Both the position numbers and the translations under genes were made by a program. A stretch of DNA of 64,000 bases from Leptobrachium leishanense (lineage: Eukaryota > Chordata > Amphibia > Anura > Megophryidae), in the NCBI GenBank assembly GCA_009667805.1, contig CM019064.1:108226328-108290327 (forward strand). The letters run 5' to 3'. Below the pieces are notes generated by a model. The model was not told the DNA's origin. It searched no databases and saw only the letters and a program-made list of their open reading frames with translations. This document shows, piece by piece, positions 35,113 through 46,489 of the stretch. How positions within the stretch are numbered: the stretch's first letter is position 1; every line of letters starts with the position of its first letter.

Positions 35113-36148
35113 ATGAGATCCAAAGAGCTGTCACTATCAGTGAAGCAAGCCATCATTAGGCTGAAGAAACAAAACAAACCCATCAGAGAGATAGCAAGAA
35201 CATTAGGCGTGGCCAAAACAACTGTTTGGAACATTCTCGAAAAGAAGGAACGCACCGTGAGCTCAGCAACACCAAAAGACCCGGGAGACCACGGAAAACA
35301 ACTGTGATGGATGACCGAAGAATTCTTTCCCTGGTGAAGAAAACACCCTTCACAACAGTTGGCCAGATCAAGAACACTCTCCAGGAGGTAGGTGTATGTG
35401 TGTCAAAGTAAACAATCAAGAGAAGACTTCACCAGACTGAATACAGAGGGTTCACCACAAGATGTAAACCATTGGTGAGCCTCAAAAACAGGACGGCCAG
35501 ATTAGAGTTTGCCAAATAACACCTAACAAAGCCTTGACAGTTCTGGAACAAGATCCTATGGACAGATGAGACCAAGGTCAACTTGTACCAGAGTGATAGG
35601 AAGAGAAGAGTATGGAGAAGGAAAGGAACTGCTCATGATCCTAAGCATACCACCTCATCAGTGAAGCATGGTGGTGGTAGTGTCATGGCGTGAGCATGTA
35701 TGGCTGCCAATGGAACTGGTTCTCTTGTATTTATTGATGATGTGACTGCTGACAAAAGCAGCAGGATGAATTTTGAAGTGTTTCGGGCAATATTATCTGC
35801 TCACATTCAGCCAAATGCTGCAGAACTCATTGGACGGCGCTTCACAGTGCAGATGGACAATGACTCAATGCATACTGCAAATCAACCAAAGAATTTTTGA
35901 AGGGACAGAAGTGGAATGTTATGCAATGGCCAAGTCAATCACCTGACCTGAATCCCATTGAGCATGCATTTCACTTGCTGAAGACAAAACTGAAGGGAAA
36001 ATGCCCCAAGAACAAGCAGGAACTGAAGACAGTTGCAGTAGAGGCCTGGCAGAGCATCACCAGGGATGAAACACAGCATCTGGTGATGTCTATGCGTTCC
36101 AGACTTCAGGCTGTGATTGACTGCAAAGGATTTGCAATCAAGTATTAA
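35113..36148 (+). pseudogene. Tc1-like transposase, copy 1, several breaks
   Basis: Starts MRSKELSLSVKQAIIRLKK, a paired-like helix-turn-helix DNA-binding domain. Compared with copy 2 it has a 1-nt deletion near 35256, a TAA near 35409, a TGA replacing Trp near 35692 and a frame break near 35880. The C-terminus is complete, with SPDLNPIEHAFHLLKTKLKG and a further 45 residues. It also has Asn-Asp-Ser-Met where Lys-His-Thr usually follows. Not functional. Confidence 0.9.
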
Positions 36149-36512
36149 GAAGGGAAAGTTTGATTTATGATTATTATTCTGTCCCATTACTTTTGGTCCC
36201 TTAAAAAGTGGGAGGCACATCTGCAAACTGCTGTAAGTCCTACACCGTTCAACTGAGTTGGATGTACATAACCTCAAATTAAAGCTGACAGTCTGCAGTT
36301 AAAGCACATTGTGTTTGTTTCCAACTCCATTGTGGTGGTGTATAGAGCCAAAGATGCTAGAATTGTGTCGATGTCCCAATATTTCTGGACCTGACTGTAT
36401 ATTCGGTGCACTTCGGGGACCCTGCAGTAAATCATGACTTCACTGCAGGGTCGGAGAAATGGAATCGCCGAAGCGCACCAAAGCGCAATGTAACAGAACC
36501 AAAAATAACCCT

Positions 36513-37079
36513 ATTGTCCTTAGACAGGCTGTGGTTTGTGAATCCATTGTATGACTATTGACTTCTCATCTTACAGTATGTCTACCTATTCATTTCAGCT
36601 AAAATATTTTCCATATTTCCTGGTTTGAATTAAAATGCACATTTAAATCCATAGAGCGTAGCTATGGAACATGGTTTTTAAGCATTTCAGTAAATAAACA
36701 ATATTTCTTGCTTCTAAAACTCAAAGACAAACATATTTTGCTAGTTACCTGGAGTTTCTGTGCTTGGATATATTAGATGAGGGTATTTTGCAATTGAAAA
36801 ATGTCCTGATGCTAATTTCTTTGGAAACAAAGCAGTCATCCACAACTAATTGAAATAGAACTGTTATCTTGTATCCCCTTCTGTGAAAGTGTTTTACATA
36901 TTAAACAGCTTTCTTTAAAAGATGTTAGATCAGACATCACAGGATATATATGCAACTGTAATTAAAATATATTTCAAGACAAGCAACAAATACTAAACCT
37001 TATTCTGGATGAGCTGGTGCTAGAGAGTCACTAATGTAAAATTCAGTTCAAGCCGCTAACTATTAGCAGGTCATTATTA
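36513..37079. other. No recognised feature
   Basis: AT-rich intron. Confidence 0.5.
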
Positions 37080-37600
37080 CTTAAAGGGGCACAAATGATC
37101 CACTTTTTGGCACAGGCTCGCGTGTGACCCTGTGAAATAACATCTCCTTGAAGCTGGTGTTAAGTGATTTTGCATTTGCAAAATCGCCTAACATGTTCTT
37201 AAACACACCCACTCCATTCGATCCCATACTCACCTCTCATCCCGCGGAGGAGAGGGCTCTACTTCCTCTTGTCACGAGCAGAGTGAGCTTGGGAAAACAT
37301 AGTTCCTAGTCTCACTCTGGGATTCATTCACGGTGCTGCATGATCTCAGAGAGTGAGCTTGCATAGAGCTCATGGCCAGGGCATGCAAGGCTTCATGGAG
37401 TTCTATGGACTACTTAAGCCGCTACTTGCGTGTGGCATGTTGCGACGGTGCTGGTATATGTCTGCTTTGCACTCTCGTTCTGGGGCTAGTTATTAATAAA
37501 TCACCTACTACGGACTACGGACAGTAAAATGGAGCTGGTAAACCTGCAGATTTTCCTTACTTTCTCTGTTTTACCTTCATCTATGGAATAGGGCCCAATA
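37080..37600 (-). repeat. Family F copy, reversed
   Basis: Read on the minus strand it shows the same block order as 62328-62990: TCCATAGAACTCCATGAAG, the GATC-rich hairpin region, GAGGTGAGTATGGGATCGA, then CAGCTTCAAGGAG. It ends near GGGCCCTATTCCATAG, a possible terminus. Confidence 0.5.
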
Positions 37601-39430
37601 TCAGGGCATCAGAAGGTGCCCTGCAGATTGAGTTGGTCTGGGTAGTCAAGCGTTTAATACACAGTAAGTATGCATATGTATAATTAATGCACAGTTTAAG
37701 TTCATGTTCTATCATATGGACAGTATCCAATATTTTTCAATGATATATAGGTCTAGGTATAAATACTATAACAGTTATTATGCCTTTTCTATATTACACC
37801 CTTTTTCAACTTTCAAATAAAGACACACATGTGTTTATGAAATGACTGTAATTTCTTAGTACAATTCGCATGAATGTGTTCACAGCTGTACTTTAAGATC
37901 CTTTTAGGTTGATTGATGTGCATTTTATATGTTTCTAAAATTGGTCCTGATGGCATATTTTCGTCCATCATCACGGGAGGAAAGCTTTATGTGCTGACTG
38001 GAGTTTGAAACATCAGTTTGCCGCTGTGATTACCTAGAGTACATATACTCATTAAAAATCCACAATTGGCATTGACAGTTATAAATTCCATTCATCCTGG
38101 TGTTACCGTTGACTACATTAATATATATATATAAAATAATATATAATGTAGATTAGATAAGCCATGTTAGTCCAGATGCCAAAATCACCAGAGTATAGCA
38201 GTATGTAGTGATACCTTTTTTCAGTATATTTTTATTATTGGATCACCGTGAGGACACAGAGGCAAGAGCGACATGTGGTACACTGGTCATAACTGAAAAT
38301 ACAAAACAAAGCAACAATATACTGTAGGGATGCACCAATACCACTTTTTTTTTTAAGACTGAGTACAAGTACCGATACTTTTTTCAAGTACTCACCGATA
38401 CCAAGTACCAATACTTTTATTTAATGTCATGTGACCGCTTTCCAATAAGAACAGAGATCTATCTATCTATCTGTGGGGATGTGTGTGTGAGTATACAGTA
38501 TATATGTCTTTGGGGGTATATATACCCCCAATCTTTGGGGGTATGTACTGTATGTCTTTTGGGTATGTGTGTATATACAGGACTGTGGGGGATATGTACA
38601 TGTAAAACTGTAATCTAAACTTTACCCTAAACTAGGTGCCCTGTACAGAAACAAATCCCACCTCAGCCCCGCGGTAAGAAATCAGATTGTACAACAAATG
38701 CTTATGCCAGCTATTGAATATGGAGATGAAGTGTATGCAGCTGCCCCACAAACGCACCTTCAGAAACTTACTACATTATATAACTCATTCTGCCTCTTTG
38801 TGCTACAATGTAACTACATGACCCATCATTGTGACATGTTAAAAGAGCTGACTGGAGTTTGAAACATCAGTTTGCCGCTGTGATTACCTAGAGTACATAT
38901 ACTCATTAAAAATCCACAATTGGCATTGACAGTTATAAATTCCATTCATCCTGGTGTTACCGTTGACTACATTAATATATATATATAAAATAATATATAA
39001 TGTAGATTAGATAAGCCATGTTAGTCCAGATGCCAAAATCACCAGAGTATAGCAGTATGTAGTGATACCTTTTTTCAGTATATTTTTATTATTGGATCTC
39101 CGTGAGGACACAGAGGCAAGAGCGACATGTGGTACACTGGTCATAACTGAAAATACAAAACAAAGCAACAATATACAGTAGGGATGCACCAATACCACTT
39201 TTTTTTTTAAGACTGTGTACAAGTACCGATACTTTTTCAAGTACTCACCGATACCAAGTACCAATACTTTTATTTAATGTCATGTGACCGCTTTCCAATA
39301 AGAACAGGCTCTTGTGACATTCACAAGTAACAGTCTTAAGTGGACGCTTAGAGTTGATTCCTGGAGTTGCGGGACTGGAGGAAGGAACTGCAAGGCCCAA
39401 TTTTACTCTGGGTAAACGCAAGTCTATTTC

Positions 39431-39907
39431 ATGCTTTCTCTCACGCTTCTCCTCTTTACTTCTACCTTTCTCCTTAAATGGAACTCCTGCCCCTCTACCA
39501 CCGACCCCTACACTATCTGCATCTCTCCCTCCCTCCTCTCGTCCCACATGATGGCCTCACATGAGCTCCTTTGTTTCCTCAGAACATGGTCTCCCTCTAA
39601 CTCTCGTGCTGCCAATCACTCCCACGCCCACAAATCCCATTCCCACCTTCTCTTTCTCACCCTCCTGCTGTTACTCTATTCAGGTGACATATCCCCTAAC
39701 CCTGGCCCCACAACACACATCCAATACTTCCCTCTCATCCTATCTCCATCGCACATAAATCACCTCCCTGCAAGCCCAGCAACCTCATTCCCATCATCCC
39801 TCAGCGCCTGTCCTCTTTCTCCTGCGCCCTCTGGAACGCTCGCTCTGTGTGCAACAAACTCACAGCCGTCCATGACCTCTTCCTTTCAAACTCCTTCAAC
39901 CTCCTAG
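39431..39907 (+). CDS. LINE N-terminal segment with 2A-like motif (frame-broken)
   Basis: The start of the element's main open frame. After a Ser/His/Leu-rich stretch it has LLLLLYSGDISPNPGP (about residues 78-93). It fits the 2A ribosome-skipping consensus D-(V/I)-x-x-N-P-G-P, preceded by a leucine run. 2A-like sequences are known upstream of the endonuclease in several AP-endonuclease-type LINEs. After the motif this frame becomes non-homologous, because the endonuclease continues in another frame from about 39800; a 1- or 2-nt shift lies between 39710 and 39805. Translation from the annotated Met is not certain. Confidence 0.65.
   Translation: MLSLTLLLFTSTFLLKWNSCPSTTDPYTICISPSLLSSHMMASHELLCFLRTWSPSNSRAANHSHAHKSHSHLLFLTLLLLLYSGDISPNPGPTTHIQYFPLILSPSHINHLPASPATSFPSSLSACPLSPAPSGTLALCATNSQPSMTSSFQTPSTS
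39653..39709 (+). promoter_or_regulatory. 2A-like ribosome-skipping sequence (translated signal)
   Basis: Encodes the leucine-rich lead and GDISPNPGP, with the G-P junction at 39704-39709. If functional, it would separate an N-terminal peptide from the endonuclease-transcriptase protein. Confidence 0.65.
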
Positions 39908-41154
39908 CTTTAACTGAAACCTGGCTAACTCCCTCTGACACGGCCTCCGTTGCTGCTCTCTCACATGGCAGTCTACACTTGAGCCATACCCCCAGACCGG
40001 GTGAGAGAAATGGTGGCGGGGTCGGGCTCCTGCTCTCTCCCACCTGCACCTACCAGCATCTCCCTCCACCCCCATCCCTCTCCTTCTCCTCCTTCGAGAC
40101 ACACTGCATCCGCCTGTTCTCTCCTCTGGCTCTCAGGGTGGCAGTCATCTACCGCCCACCGGGACCAACCTCCCAGTTCTTTGACCACTTTGCTACCTGG
40201 CTTTCTCACTTCCTGTCTTCTAATCTTCCATGCCTAATTCTCGGGGACTTCAACATTCCCATTGACGATCCTTCCGCTCCTGCTGCCTCCAAACTTCTTT
40301 CACTCACGTCCTCCCTTGGACTCACACAATCCTCCCTCCTCCCTACCCACCGCGATGGTCACGTTATTGACCTGGTCTTTTCCAACCTCTGCTCCATTTC
40401 TGAGTTCAAATGTCACCCTTTCCCCATCTCTGACCACCACCTTCTCTCTTTCAACCTATCTGGACTTCCTAAACACCCTGCTCCCCCACCCCGCACACAC
40501 ACTCGCAGAAATCTACATGCTGTGGACCCCCATCAATTCTCCAACCTACTTCACCACCTCCCTCATACCTCATCCTTCACCTGCCCTGATGCTGCCACTA
40601 ATCACTACAACACTACGCTTATCTCTGCTCTAGACACTCTTGCTCCTCTTCGACTCTGCAAGGCCCCACGCCGCCAGCTTCAGCCCTGGCACACCCTCCA
40701 AACTCGCTACCTGCAAAGATGCTCCCGCACTGCAGAGCGTGCCTGGAGGAAATCCCGCTCTGAAGCTGATTTTGTTCACTTCAAGTTTATTCTCCGGTCA
40801 TACACCTCTGCCCTCCACTTGGCCAAACAATCCTTCTTCTCATCTCTTATATCTACTACGCTGTCCTCCAACCCTAAACGGCTCTGGTCCACCTTCAACA
40901 CCCTCCTCCACCCACCTGCACCTCCCCCCTCAGCTGCCTTCAGCGCTCAAGACCTGGCAGACTACTTCCTCAGTAAAACTCTAACTATCAGAAGCAACAT
41001 CCCTAACAAGATAGTTATCTGCCACCTCCACTCCCACAGGTCCCCTCTGCCACCCTCTGCCGCTTCCTCCCAACCACTGAGGAGGAAGTCAATTCCTTAT
41101 TGTCCTCCTCACATCTCACCACGTGCCCGCTCGACCCCATTCCCTCACATCTAA
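39847..41154 (+). CDS. LINE AP endonuclease domain (N-terminal half of ORF2)
   Basis: A 435-residue frame. Apurinic endonuclease motifs are in order: ALTETWL with Glu24, VAVIYRPPG (98-106), ILGDFNIP (GDFN 133-136), HVIDLVFSN (172-180) and SDHHLL (SDH 195-197). The nuclease nicks the target to prime reverse transcription. The frame begins upstream of Met1 in the real protein (CALWNARSV precedes it). The N-terminal Asn of the nuclease lies there. From about residue 215 it covers the linker before the transcriptase and then loses homology near 41010-41060, where a frameshift moves the coding sequence to another frame. Confidence 0.88.
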   Translation: MCNKLTAVHDLFLSNSFNLLALTETWLTPSDTASVAALSHGSLHLSHTPRPGERNGGGVGLLLSPTCTYQHLPPPPSLSFSSFETHCIRLFSPLALRVAVIYRPPGPTSQFFDHFATWLSHFLSSNLPCLILGDFNIPIDDPSAPAASKLLSLTSSLGLTQSSLLPTHRDGHVIDLVFSNLCSISEFKCHPFPISDHHLLSFNLSGLPKHPAPPPRTHTRRNLHAVDPHQFSNLLHHLPHTSSFTCPDAATNHYNTTLISALDTLAPLRLCKAPRRQLQPWHTLQTRYLQRCSRTAERAWRKSRSEADFVHFKFILRSYTSALHLAKQSFFSSLISTTLSSNPKRLWSTFNTLLHPPAPPPSAAFSAQDLADYFLSKTLTIRSNIPNKIVICHLHSHRSPLPPSAASSQPLRRKSIPYCPPHISPRARSTPFPHI

Positions 41155-41640
41155 TTCCTCCCCTCTCCTCCTCCCTCACCCCTGCTCTCACACACATCTT
41201 CAACCTATCTCTCTCCACTGGCTCCTTTCCATCCGCCTTCAAAACACGCGCTAGTTACCCCTTTACTAAAGAAACCATCCCTAGACACCAACTCTCCATC
41301 CAACTACCGCCCTGTATCCCTGCTTCCCTTCACATCAAAGCTCTTAGAAAAACTAGTCTTCAACCGCCTCTCCCTCTTCCTGTCCTCCAATTCCCTACTT
41401 GACCCCCTGCAATCTGGCTTCCGTCCGCTACACTCAACTGAAACTGCCCTCACCAAAGTCACCAACGACCTCCTAACTGCTAAAAAACACGGCCACTATT
41501 CTATTCTCATCCTGCTTGACCTCTCGGCTGCTTTTGACACTGTTGACCACCCCCTCCTTCTACAGACCCTCAACTCTCTGGGTCTCGGTGACACTGCACT
41601 TGCTTGGGTTGACTCCTATTTATCCAACAGGTCCTTCTGT
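41100..41640 (+). pseudogene. LINE reverse transcriptase, N-terminal part, frame-broken
   Basis: The part between the endonuclease frame and the downstream transcriptase frame. 41100-41250 encodes [19 protein letters not shown] shift near 41250-41270 changes frame. About 41495-41560 then encodes [17 protein letters not shown], with the motif A catalytic aspartate. At least two indels separate it from the parts on either side. The relic at 27830-28360 preserves the same region with fewer shifts, which helps locate them. Confidence 0.8.
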
Positions 41641-42633
41641 GTGTCCTTTGCTGGTAACTCCTCCTCTTCATTGCCTCTATCTGTTGGTGTACCTCAAGGC
41701 TCTGTCCTTGGTCCTCTGCTCTTTTCCATCTACACCTCCTCCCTGGGCAAAATCATCAACAGCTTTGGCTTTAATTACCACCTCTACGCTGATGACACTC
41801 AGATCTACCTCTCTACCCCTGATCTCTCTCCCCCTGTCCTTTCAAAAGTCAGTGACTGTTTATCTGGCATCTCCTCCTGGATGGCCTCCCACCACCTAAA
41901 GATCAACATGTCAAAGACTGAGCTCCTACTTATTCCTCCCTCTAATGCCTCCCCACCTCCTGACTTCTCTATCACGGTGGAGGGTATCACCATCTCCCCA
42001 TCAAACCAAGTTCGCTGTCTTGGAGTTACACTGGACTCTGCTCTTTCCTTCATCCCCCACATCAAGTCTCTTTCCTCCTCCTGCCGATACCAACTGCGTA
42101 ATATTTCCAGAATTCGGCCATTTCTTACCGCTGTCACCACAAAACAACTCATACACGCCCTGGTAATCTCCCGACTCGACTATTGCAATAATCTCTTATC
42201 TGGCCTCCCTCTGTCCCGCCTCTCCCCCCTACAATCCATCCTGAACGCCTCCGCCAGGCTAATTCACCTCACCCGCCGCTCTGTCTCTGCCGCTCCCCTC
42301 TGCGAGTCCCTTCACTGGCTCCCCATCCACTGCAGAATTAAGTTCAAAATCCTTATCCTTACCTACAAAACCCTCACTAACTCAGCGCCCCACTACCTGT
42401 CCTCACTAATCACCAAATACACCCCAGCCCGCTCCCTAAGGTCAAACAGTGACCTGCGCCTAGCTTCTCCCCGCATCACCTCTTCCCATGATAGACTGCA
42501 GGATTTCTCACGCGCAGCCCCCACTCTCTGGAACGCTCTCCCTCGTGCTGTCAGACTTTCCCCTAACTTCTCTTCCTTCAAACGCTCCCTGAAAACATTG
42601 CTATTTAGGGAAGCCTACCACCCAACTCACTGA
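41641..42633 (+). CDS. LINE reverse transcriptase, catalytic core to C-terminus
   Basis: A 330-residue frame. [15 protein letters not shown] (motif B, 17-31) precedes [11 protein letters not shown], with the YADD catalytic box at 49-52. The thumb and C-terminal region has [38 protein letters not shown] and [10 protein letters not shown]. It ends FREAYHPTH, about 220 bp before the (TAA)n tail. The domain itself is intact; it continues upstream of the Met in the same frame. With YADD preserved, this part would be active if joined to the rest of the protein. Confidence 0.9.
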   Translation: MSFAGNSSSSLPLSVGVPQGSVLGPLLFSIYTSSLGKIINSFGFNYHLYADDTQIYLSTPDLSPPVLSKVSDCLSGISSWMASHHLKINMSKTELLLIPPSNASPPPDFSITVEGITISPSNQVRCLGVTLDSALSFIPHIKSLSSSCRYQLRNISRIRPFLTAVTTKQLIHALVISRLDYCNNLLSGLPLSRLSPLQSILNASARLIHLTRRSVSAAPLCESLHWLPIHCRIKFKILILTYKTLTNSAPHYLSSLITKYTPARSLRSNSDLRLASPRITSSHDRLQDFSRAAPTLWNALPRAVRLSPNFSSFKRSLKTLLFREAYHPTH

Positions 42634-42827
42634 CGCAACCATCAATCACTCTCACCTTACAGTCCTCTCCTCCTGTTTCCAACCCCAACCCTCCTAGATT
42701 GTGAGTTCCTACGGGAATAGGGCCCTCATCTCCTCCTGTACTGTTTGTCAAATGTTGTTCAATGTATTGTAACCCTGTCTGTACTGTGCTTATTGTACAG
42801 CGCTGAGGAATATGCTGGCGCTTTATA

Positions 42828-42852
42828 AATTAATAATAATAATAATAATAAA
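42828..42852 (+). repeat. (TAA)n LINE tail
   Basis: A run of TAA repeats ending in AAAA directly before the duplicated target AAGAACAG. Confidence 0.92.
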
Positions 42853-43709
42853 AAGAACAGAGATCTATCTATCTATCTGTGGGGATGTGTGTGTGTGTAT
42901 ACAGTATATATGTCTTTGGGGGTATATATACCCCCAATCTTTGGGGGTATGTACTGTATGTCCTTTTGGGTATGTGTGTATATACAGGACTGTGGGGGAT
43001 ATGTACATGTAACTGTAATCTAAACTTTACCCTAAACTAGGTGCCCTGTCACAAACAAATCCCGCTCAGCCCCGCGGTAAGAAATCAGATTGTACAACAA
43101 ATGCTTATGCAGCTATTGAATATGGAGATGAAGTGTATGCAGCTGCCCCACAAACGCACTTCAGAAACTTACTACTTATATAACTCATTCTGCCTCTTTG
43201 TGCTACAATGTAACTACATGACCCATCATTGTGACATGTTAAAAGAGCTGACTGGAGTTTGAAACATCAGTTTGCCGCTGTGATTACCTAGAGTACATAT
43301 ACTCATTAAAAATCCACAATTGGCATTGACAGTTATAAATTCCATTCATCCTGGTGTTACCGTTGACTACATTAATATATATATATAAAATAATATATAA
43401 TGTAGATTAGATAAGCCATGTTAGTCCAGATGCCAAAATCACCAGAGTATAGCAGTATGTAGTGATACCTTTTTTCAGTATATTTTTATTATTGGATCTC
43501 CGTGAGGACACAGAGGCAAGAGTGACATGTGGTACACTGGTCATAACTGAAAATACAAAACAAAGCAACAATATACAGTAGGGATGCACCAATACCACTT
43601 TTTTTTTTAAGACTGTGTACAAGTACCGATACTTTTTCAAGTACTCACCGATACCAAGTACCAATACTTTTATTTAATGTCATGTGACCGCTTTCCAATA
43701 AGAACAGAG

Positions 43710-43756
<47 letters not shown>
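43710..43756. repeat. Expanded (ATCT)n microsatellite in array unit 3
   Basis: About 12 ATCT units; the same site in the other four units has about four. This explains the 885-bp unit length. Confidence 0.92.
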
Positions 43757-43757
<1 letters not shown>

Positions 43758-45603
43758 GTGGGGATGTGTGTGTGTGTATACAGTATATATGTCTTTGGGG
43801 GTATATATACCCCCAATCTTTGGGGGTATGTACTGTATGTCTTTTGGGTATGTGTGTATATACAGGACTGTGGGGGATATGTACATGTAAAACTGTAATC
43901 TAAACTTTACCCTAAACTAGGTGCCCTGTACAGAAACAAATCCCGCCTCAGTCCCGCGGTAAGAAATCAGATTGTACAACAAATGCTTATGCCAGCTATT
44001 GAATATGGAGATGAAGTGTATGCAGCTGCCCCACAAATGCACCTTCAGAAACTTACTACATTATATAACTCATTCTGCCTCTTTGTGCTACAATGTAACT
44101 ACATGACCCATCATTGTGACATGTTAAAAGAGCTGACTGGAGTTTGAAACATCAGTTTGCCGCTGTGATTACCTAGAGTACATATACTCATTAAAAATCC
44201 ACAATTGGCATTGACAGTTATAAATTCCATTCATCCTGGTGTTACCGTTGACTACATTAATATATATATAAAATAATATATAATGTAGATTAGATAAGCC
44301 ATGTTAGTCCAGATGCCAAAATCACCAGAGTATAGCAGTATGTAGTGATACCTTTTTTCAGTATATTTTTATTATTGGATCTCCGTGAGGACACAGAGGC
44401 AAGAGCGACATGTGGTACACTGGTCATAACTGAAAATACAAAACAAAGCAACAATATACTGTAGGGATGCACCAATACCACTTTTTTTTTTAAGACTGTG
44501 TACAAGTACCGATACTTTTTCAAGTACTCACCGATACCAAGTACCAATACTTTTATTTAATGTCATGTGACCGCTTTCCAATAAGAACAGAGATCTATCT
44601 ATCTATCTGTGGGGATGTGTGTGTGTGTATACAGTATATATGTCTTTGGGGGTATATATACCCCCAATCTTTGGGGTATGTACTGTATGTCTTTTGGGTA
44701 TGTGTGTATATACAGGACTGTGGGGGATATGTACATGTAAAACTGTAATCTAAACTTTACCCTAAACTAGGTGCCCTGTACAGAAACAAATCCCGCCTCA
44801 GTCCCGCGGTAAGAAATCAGATTGTACAACAAATGCTTATGCCAGCTATTGAATATGGAGATGAAGTGTATGCAGCTGCCCCACAAATGCACCTTCAGAA
44901 ACTTACTACATTATATAACTCATTCTGCCTCTTTGTGCTACAATGTAACTACATGACCCATCATTGTGACATGTTAAAAGAGCTGACTGGAGTTTGAAAC
45001 ATCAGTTTGCCGCTGTGATTACCTAGAGTACATATACTCATTAAAAATCCACAATTGGCATTGACAGTTATAAATTCCATTCATCCTGGTGTTACCGTTG
45101 ACTACATTAATATATATATAAAATAATATATAATGTAGATTAGATAAGCCATGTTAGTCCAGATGCCAAAATCACCAGAGTATAGCAGTATGTAGTGATA
45201 CCTTTTTTCAGTATATTTTTATTATTGGATCTCCGTGAGGACACAGAGGCAAGAGCGACATGTGGTACACTGGTCATAACTGAAAATACAAAACAAAGCA
45301 ACAATATACTGTAGGGATGCACCAATACCACTTTTTTTTTTAAGACTGTGTACAAGTACCGATACTTTTTCAAGTACTCACCGATACCAAGTACCAATAC
45401 TTTTATTTAATGTCATGTGACCGCTTTCCAATAAGAACAGAGATCTATCTATCTATCTGTGGGGATGTGTGTGTGTGTATACAGTATATATGTCTTTGGG
45501 GGTATATATACCCCCAATCTTTGGGGGTATGTACTGTATGTCTTTTGGGTATGTGTGTATATACAGGACTGTGGGGGATATGTACATGTAAAACTGTAGT
45601 CTA

Positions 45604-46357
45604 AACTTTACCCTAAACTAGGTGCCCTGTACAGAAACAAATCCCGCCTCAGCCCCGCGGTAAGAAATCAGATTGTACAACAAATGCTTATGCCAGCTAT
45701 TGAATATGGAGATGAAGTGTATGCAGCTGCCCCACAAACGAACCTTCAGAAACTTACTACATTATATAACTCATTCTGCCTCTTTGTGCTACAATGTGAC
45801 TACATGACCCATCATTGTGACATGTTAAAAGAGCTAAACTGGCTGTCGCTTGAATCTAGACGCACTCTTCACCTTTCCAACCTGGTGTTTAAGAGGTTTT
45901 CTGGTAAGCTACCACCCTACCTGAATAGGCTGCTTCCCCTAGCAGTTCCCTCATCCTATAACCTCCAATCCAGGACCAGCACCTTACTTGCAGTACCACA
46001 ATAGAAAAAGAAAGTGGCTCGATCCTCATTTTCCTACAGAGCACCACAATTATGGAATAACCTCCCAGACGCCATCAAATCTTCCCCCAGTCTAAAGTCA
46101 CTCAAGAGCTCCCTATTAATATACCTCAATACGGAATGCACCTGTAAACATGTAACATAGTGACTATATTACTTACATATTTATTTTCTGTTTTAATCTG
46201 CATATTTATGTTTTGGTTTTAATATCTTGCATTTATTACTTTGTATTTCTGTAACGACTGTAAAATTTCAATGTTCTTGAACCCAGGACATACTTGAAAA
46301 TGAGAGAAATCTCAATGTATCCTTCCTGGTAAAATACTTTGCAAATAAATAAATAAA
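45604..46357 (+). mobile_element. LINE 3' part (second LINE family), source of array units
   Basis: Encodes part of a reverse transcriptase C-terminus: MLMPAIEYGDEVYAAAPQ, then MTHHCDMLKELNWLSLESRR and GKLPPYLNRLLPLA, and, after a TAG at about 46003, LWNNLPDAIKSSPSL. It ends with CAGGACATACTTGAAAATG, TATCCTTCCTGGTAAAATA and an AAATAAATAAAT tail. It is 5'-truncated where it joins the array unit. Its first half is what the array repeats. Distinct from the L2 copy inserted at 39308. Confidence 0.82.
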
Positions 46358-46489
46358 TGTATGTCTGTCTATCCCACAGACCTACTGTACATAGATATAC
46401 ATACCCCACAGACCTGTATATACAATGTGTATATACACATACCCCCAAAGACATACATACCCCCAAATAAATATATATATATATATAAA

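Larger units (their letters stand above)
33509..36397 (+). mobile_element. Tc1-like transposon, copy 1, interrupted by a MITE
   Basis: Ends CAGTCAAGTACAGAAATATT and, on the other strand, CAGTCAGGTCCAGAAATATT, at TA dinucleotides (33507-33508, 36398-36399). Terminal inverted repeats are about 200 bp or more. Removing the TTAA MITE (1245 bp including one TTAA) leaves about 1.64 kb, the usual Tc1 size. The transposase is a pseudogene. Confidence 0.9.
32853..36512. mobile_element. Outer GTT-like element enclosing a Tc1 insertion (tentative)
   Basis: The left edge has AGAGTTATTCAATAAG and the right edge reads AATAGGGTTATT on the other strand. Both sides of the Tc1 insertion contain TTCGGTG and ACTTCGG motifs like the interior of 10365-11282. 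The inverted ends are imperfect and no clear duplication was found. Confidence 0.4.
39308..42852 (+). mobile_element. L2-type LINE, near full length, with 8-bp duplication
   Basis: A 3545-bp element inserted in array unit 2. It is flanked by AAGAACAG at 39300-39307 and 42853-42860; the four uninterrupted units show the single site. It carries an N-terminal segment with a 2A-like motif, an AP endonuclease, a reverse transcriptase and a (TAA)n tail. The C-terminal block ([24 protein letters not shown]) is typical of the L2/CR1/Jockey group. The 5' end may be slightly truncated. A relic of the same family is at 26554-28579. Confidence 0.92.
37996..45835. repeat. Five-unit tandem array, about 850-bp period, chimeric units
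   Basis: Unit starts (GACTGGAGTTTGAAACATC) are at 37996, 38850, 43250, 44135 and 44985, giving lengths 854, 4400 (855 without the LINE), 885, 850 and 851. Each unit holds, in order, a unique segment, an AT-rich part, a hAT-like end (AGGGATGCACCAATACC), an ATCT microsatellite, GGGGGTATATATACCCCC palindromes and the internal part of a LINE (IEYGDEVYAAAPQ). The last unit runs into the intact LINE 3' end, so the array grew by unequal exchange leftward of it. Unit 3 is longer because its ATCT tract has expanded. Confidence 0.93.

Noticed and set aside
39007..45397. An 85-residue minus-strand frame (MVLGIGEYLKKYRYL...) present in four array units
   Set aside because: It is repeated only because the whole 850-bp unit is repeated. 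It runs across a hAT-like end and microsatellite DNA and resembles no protein.
37996..45835. CRISPR-like or gene-cluster interpretation of the regular array
   Set aside because: Units are about 850 bp and nearly identical along their length, without spacers, in a vertebrate intron.
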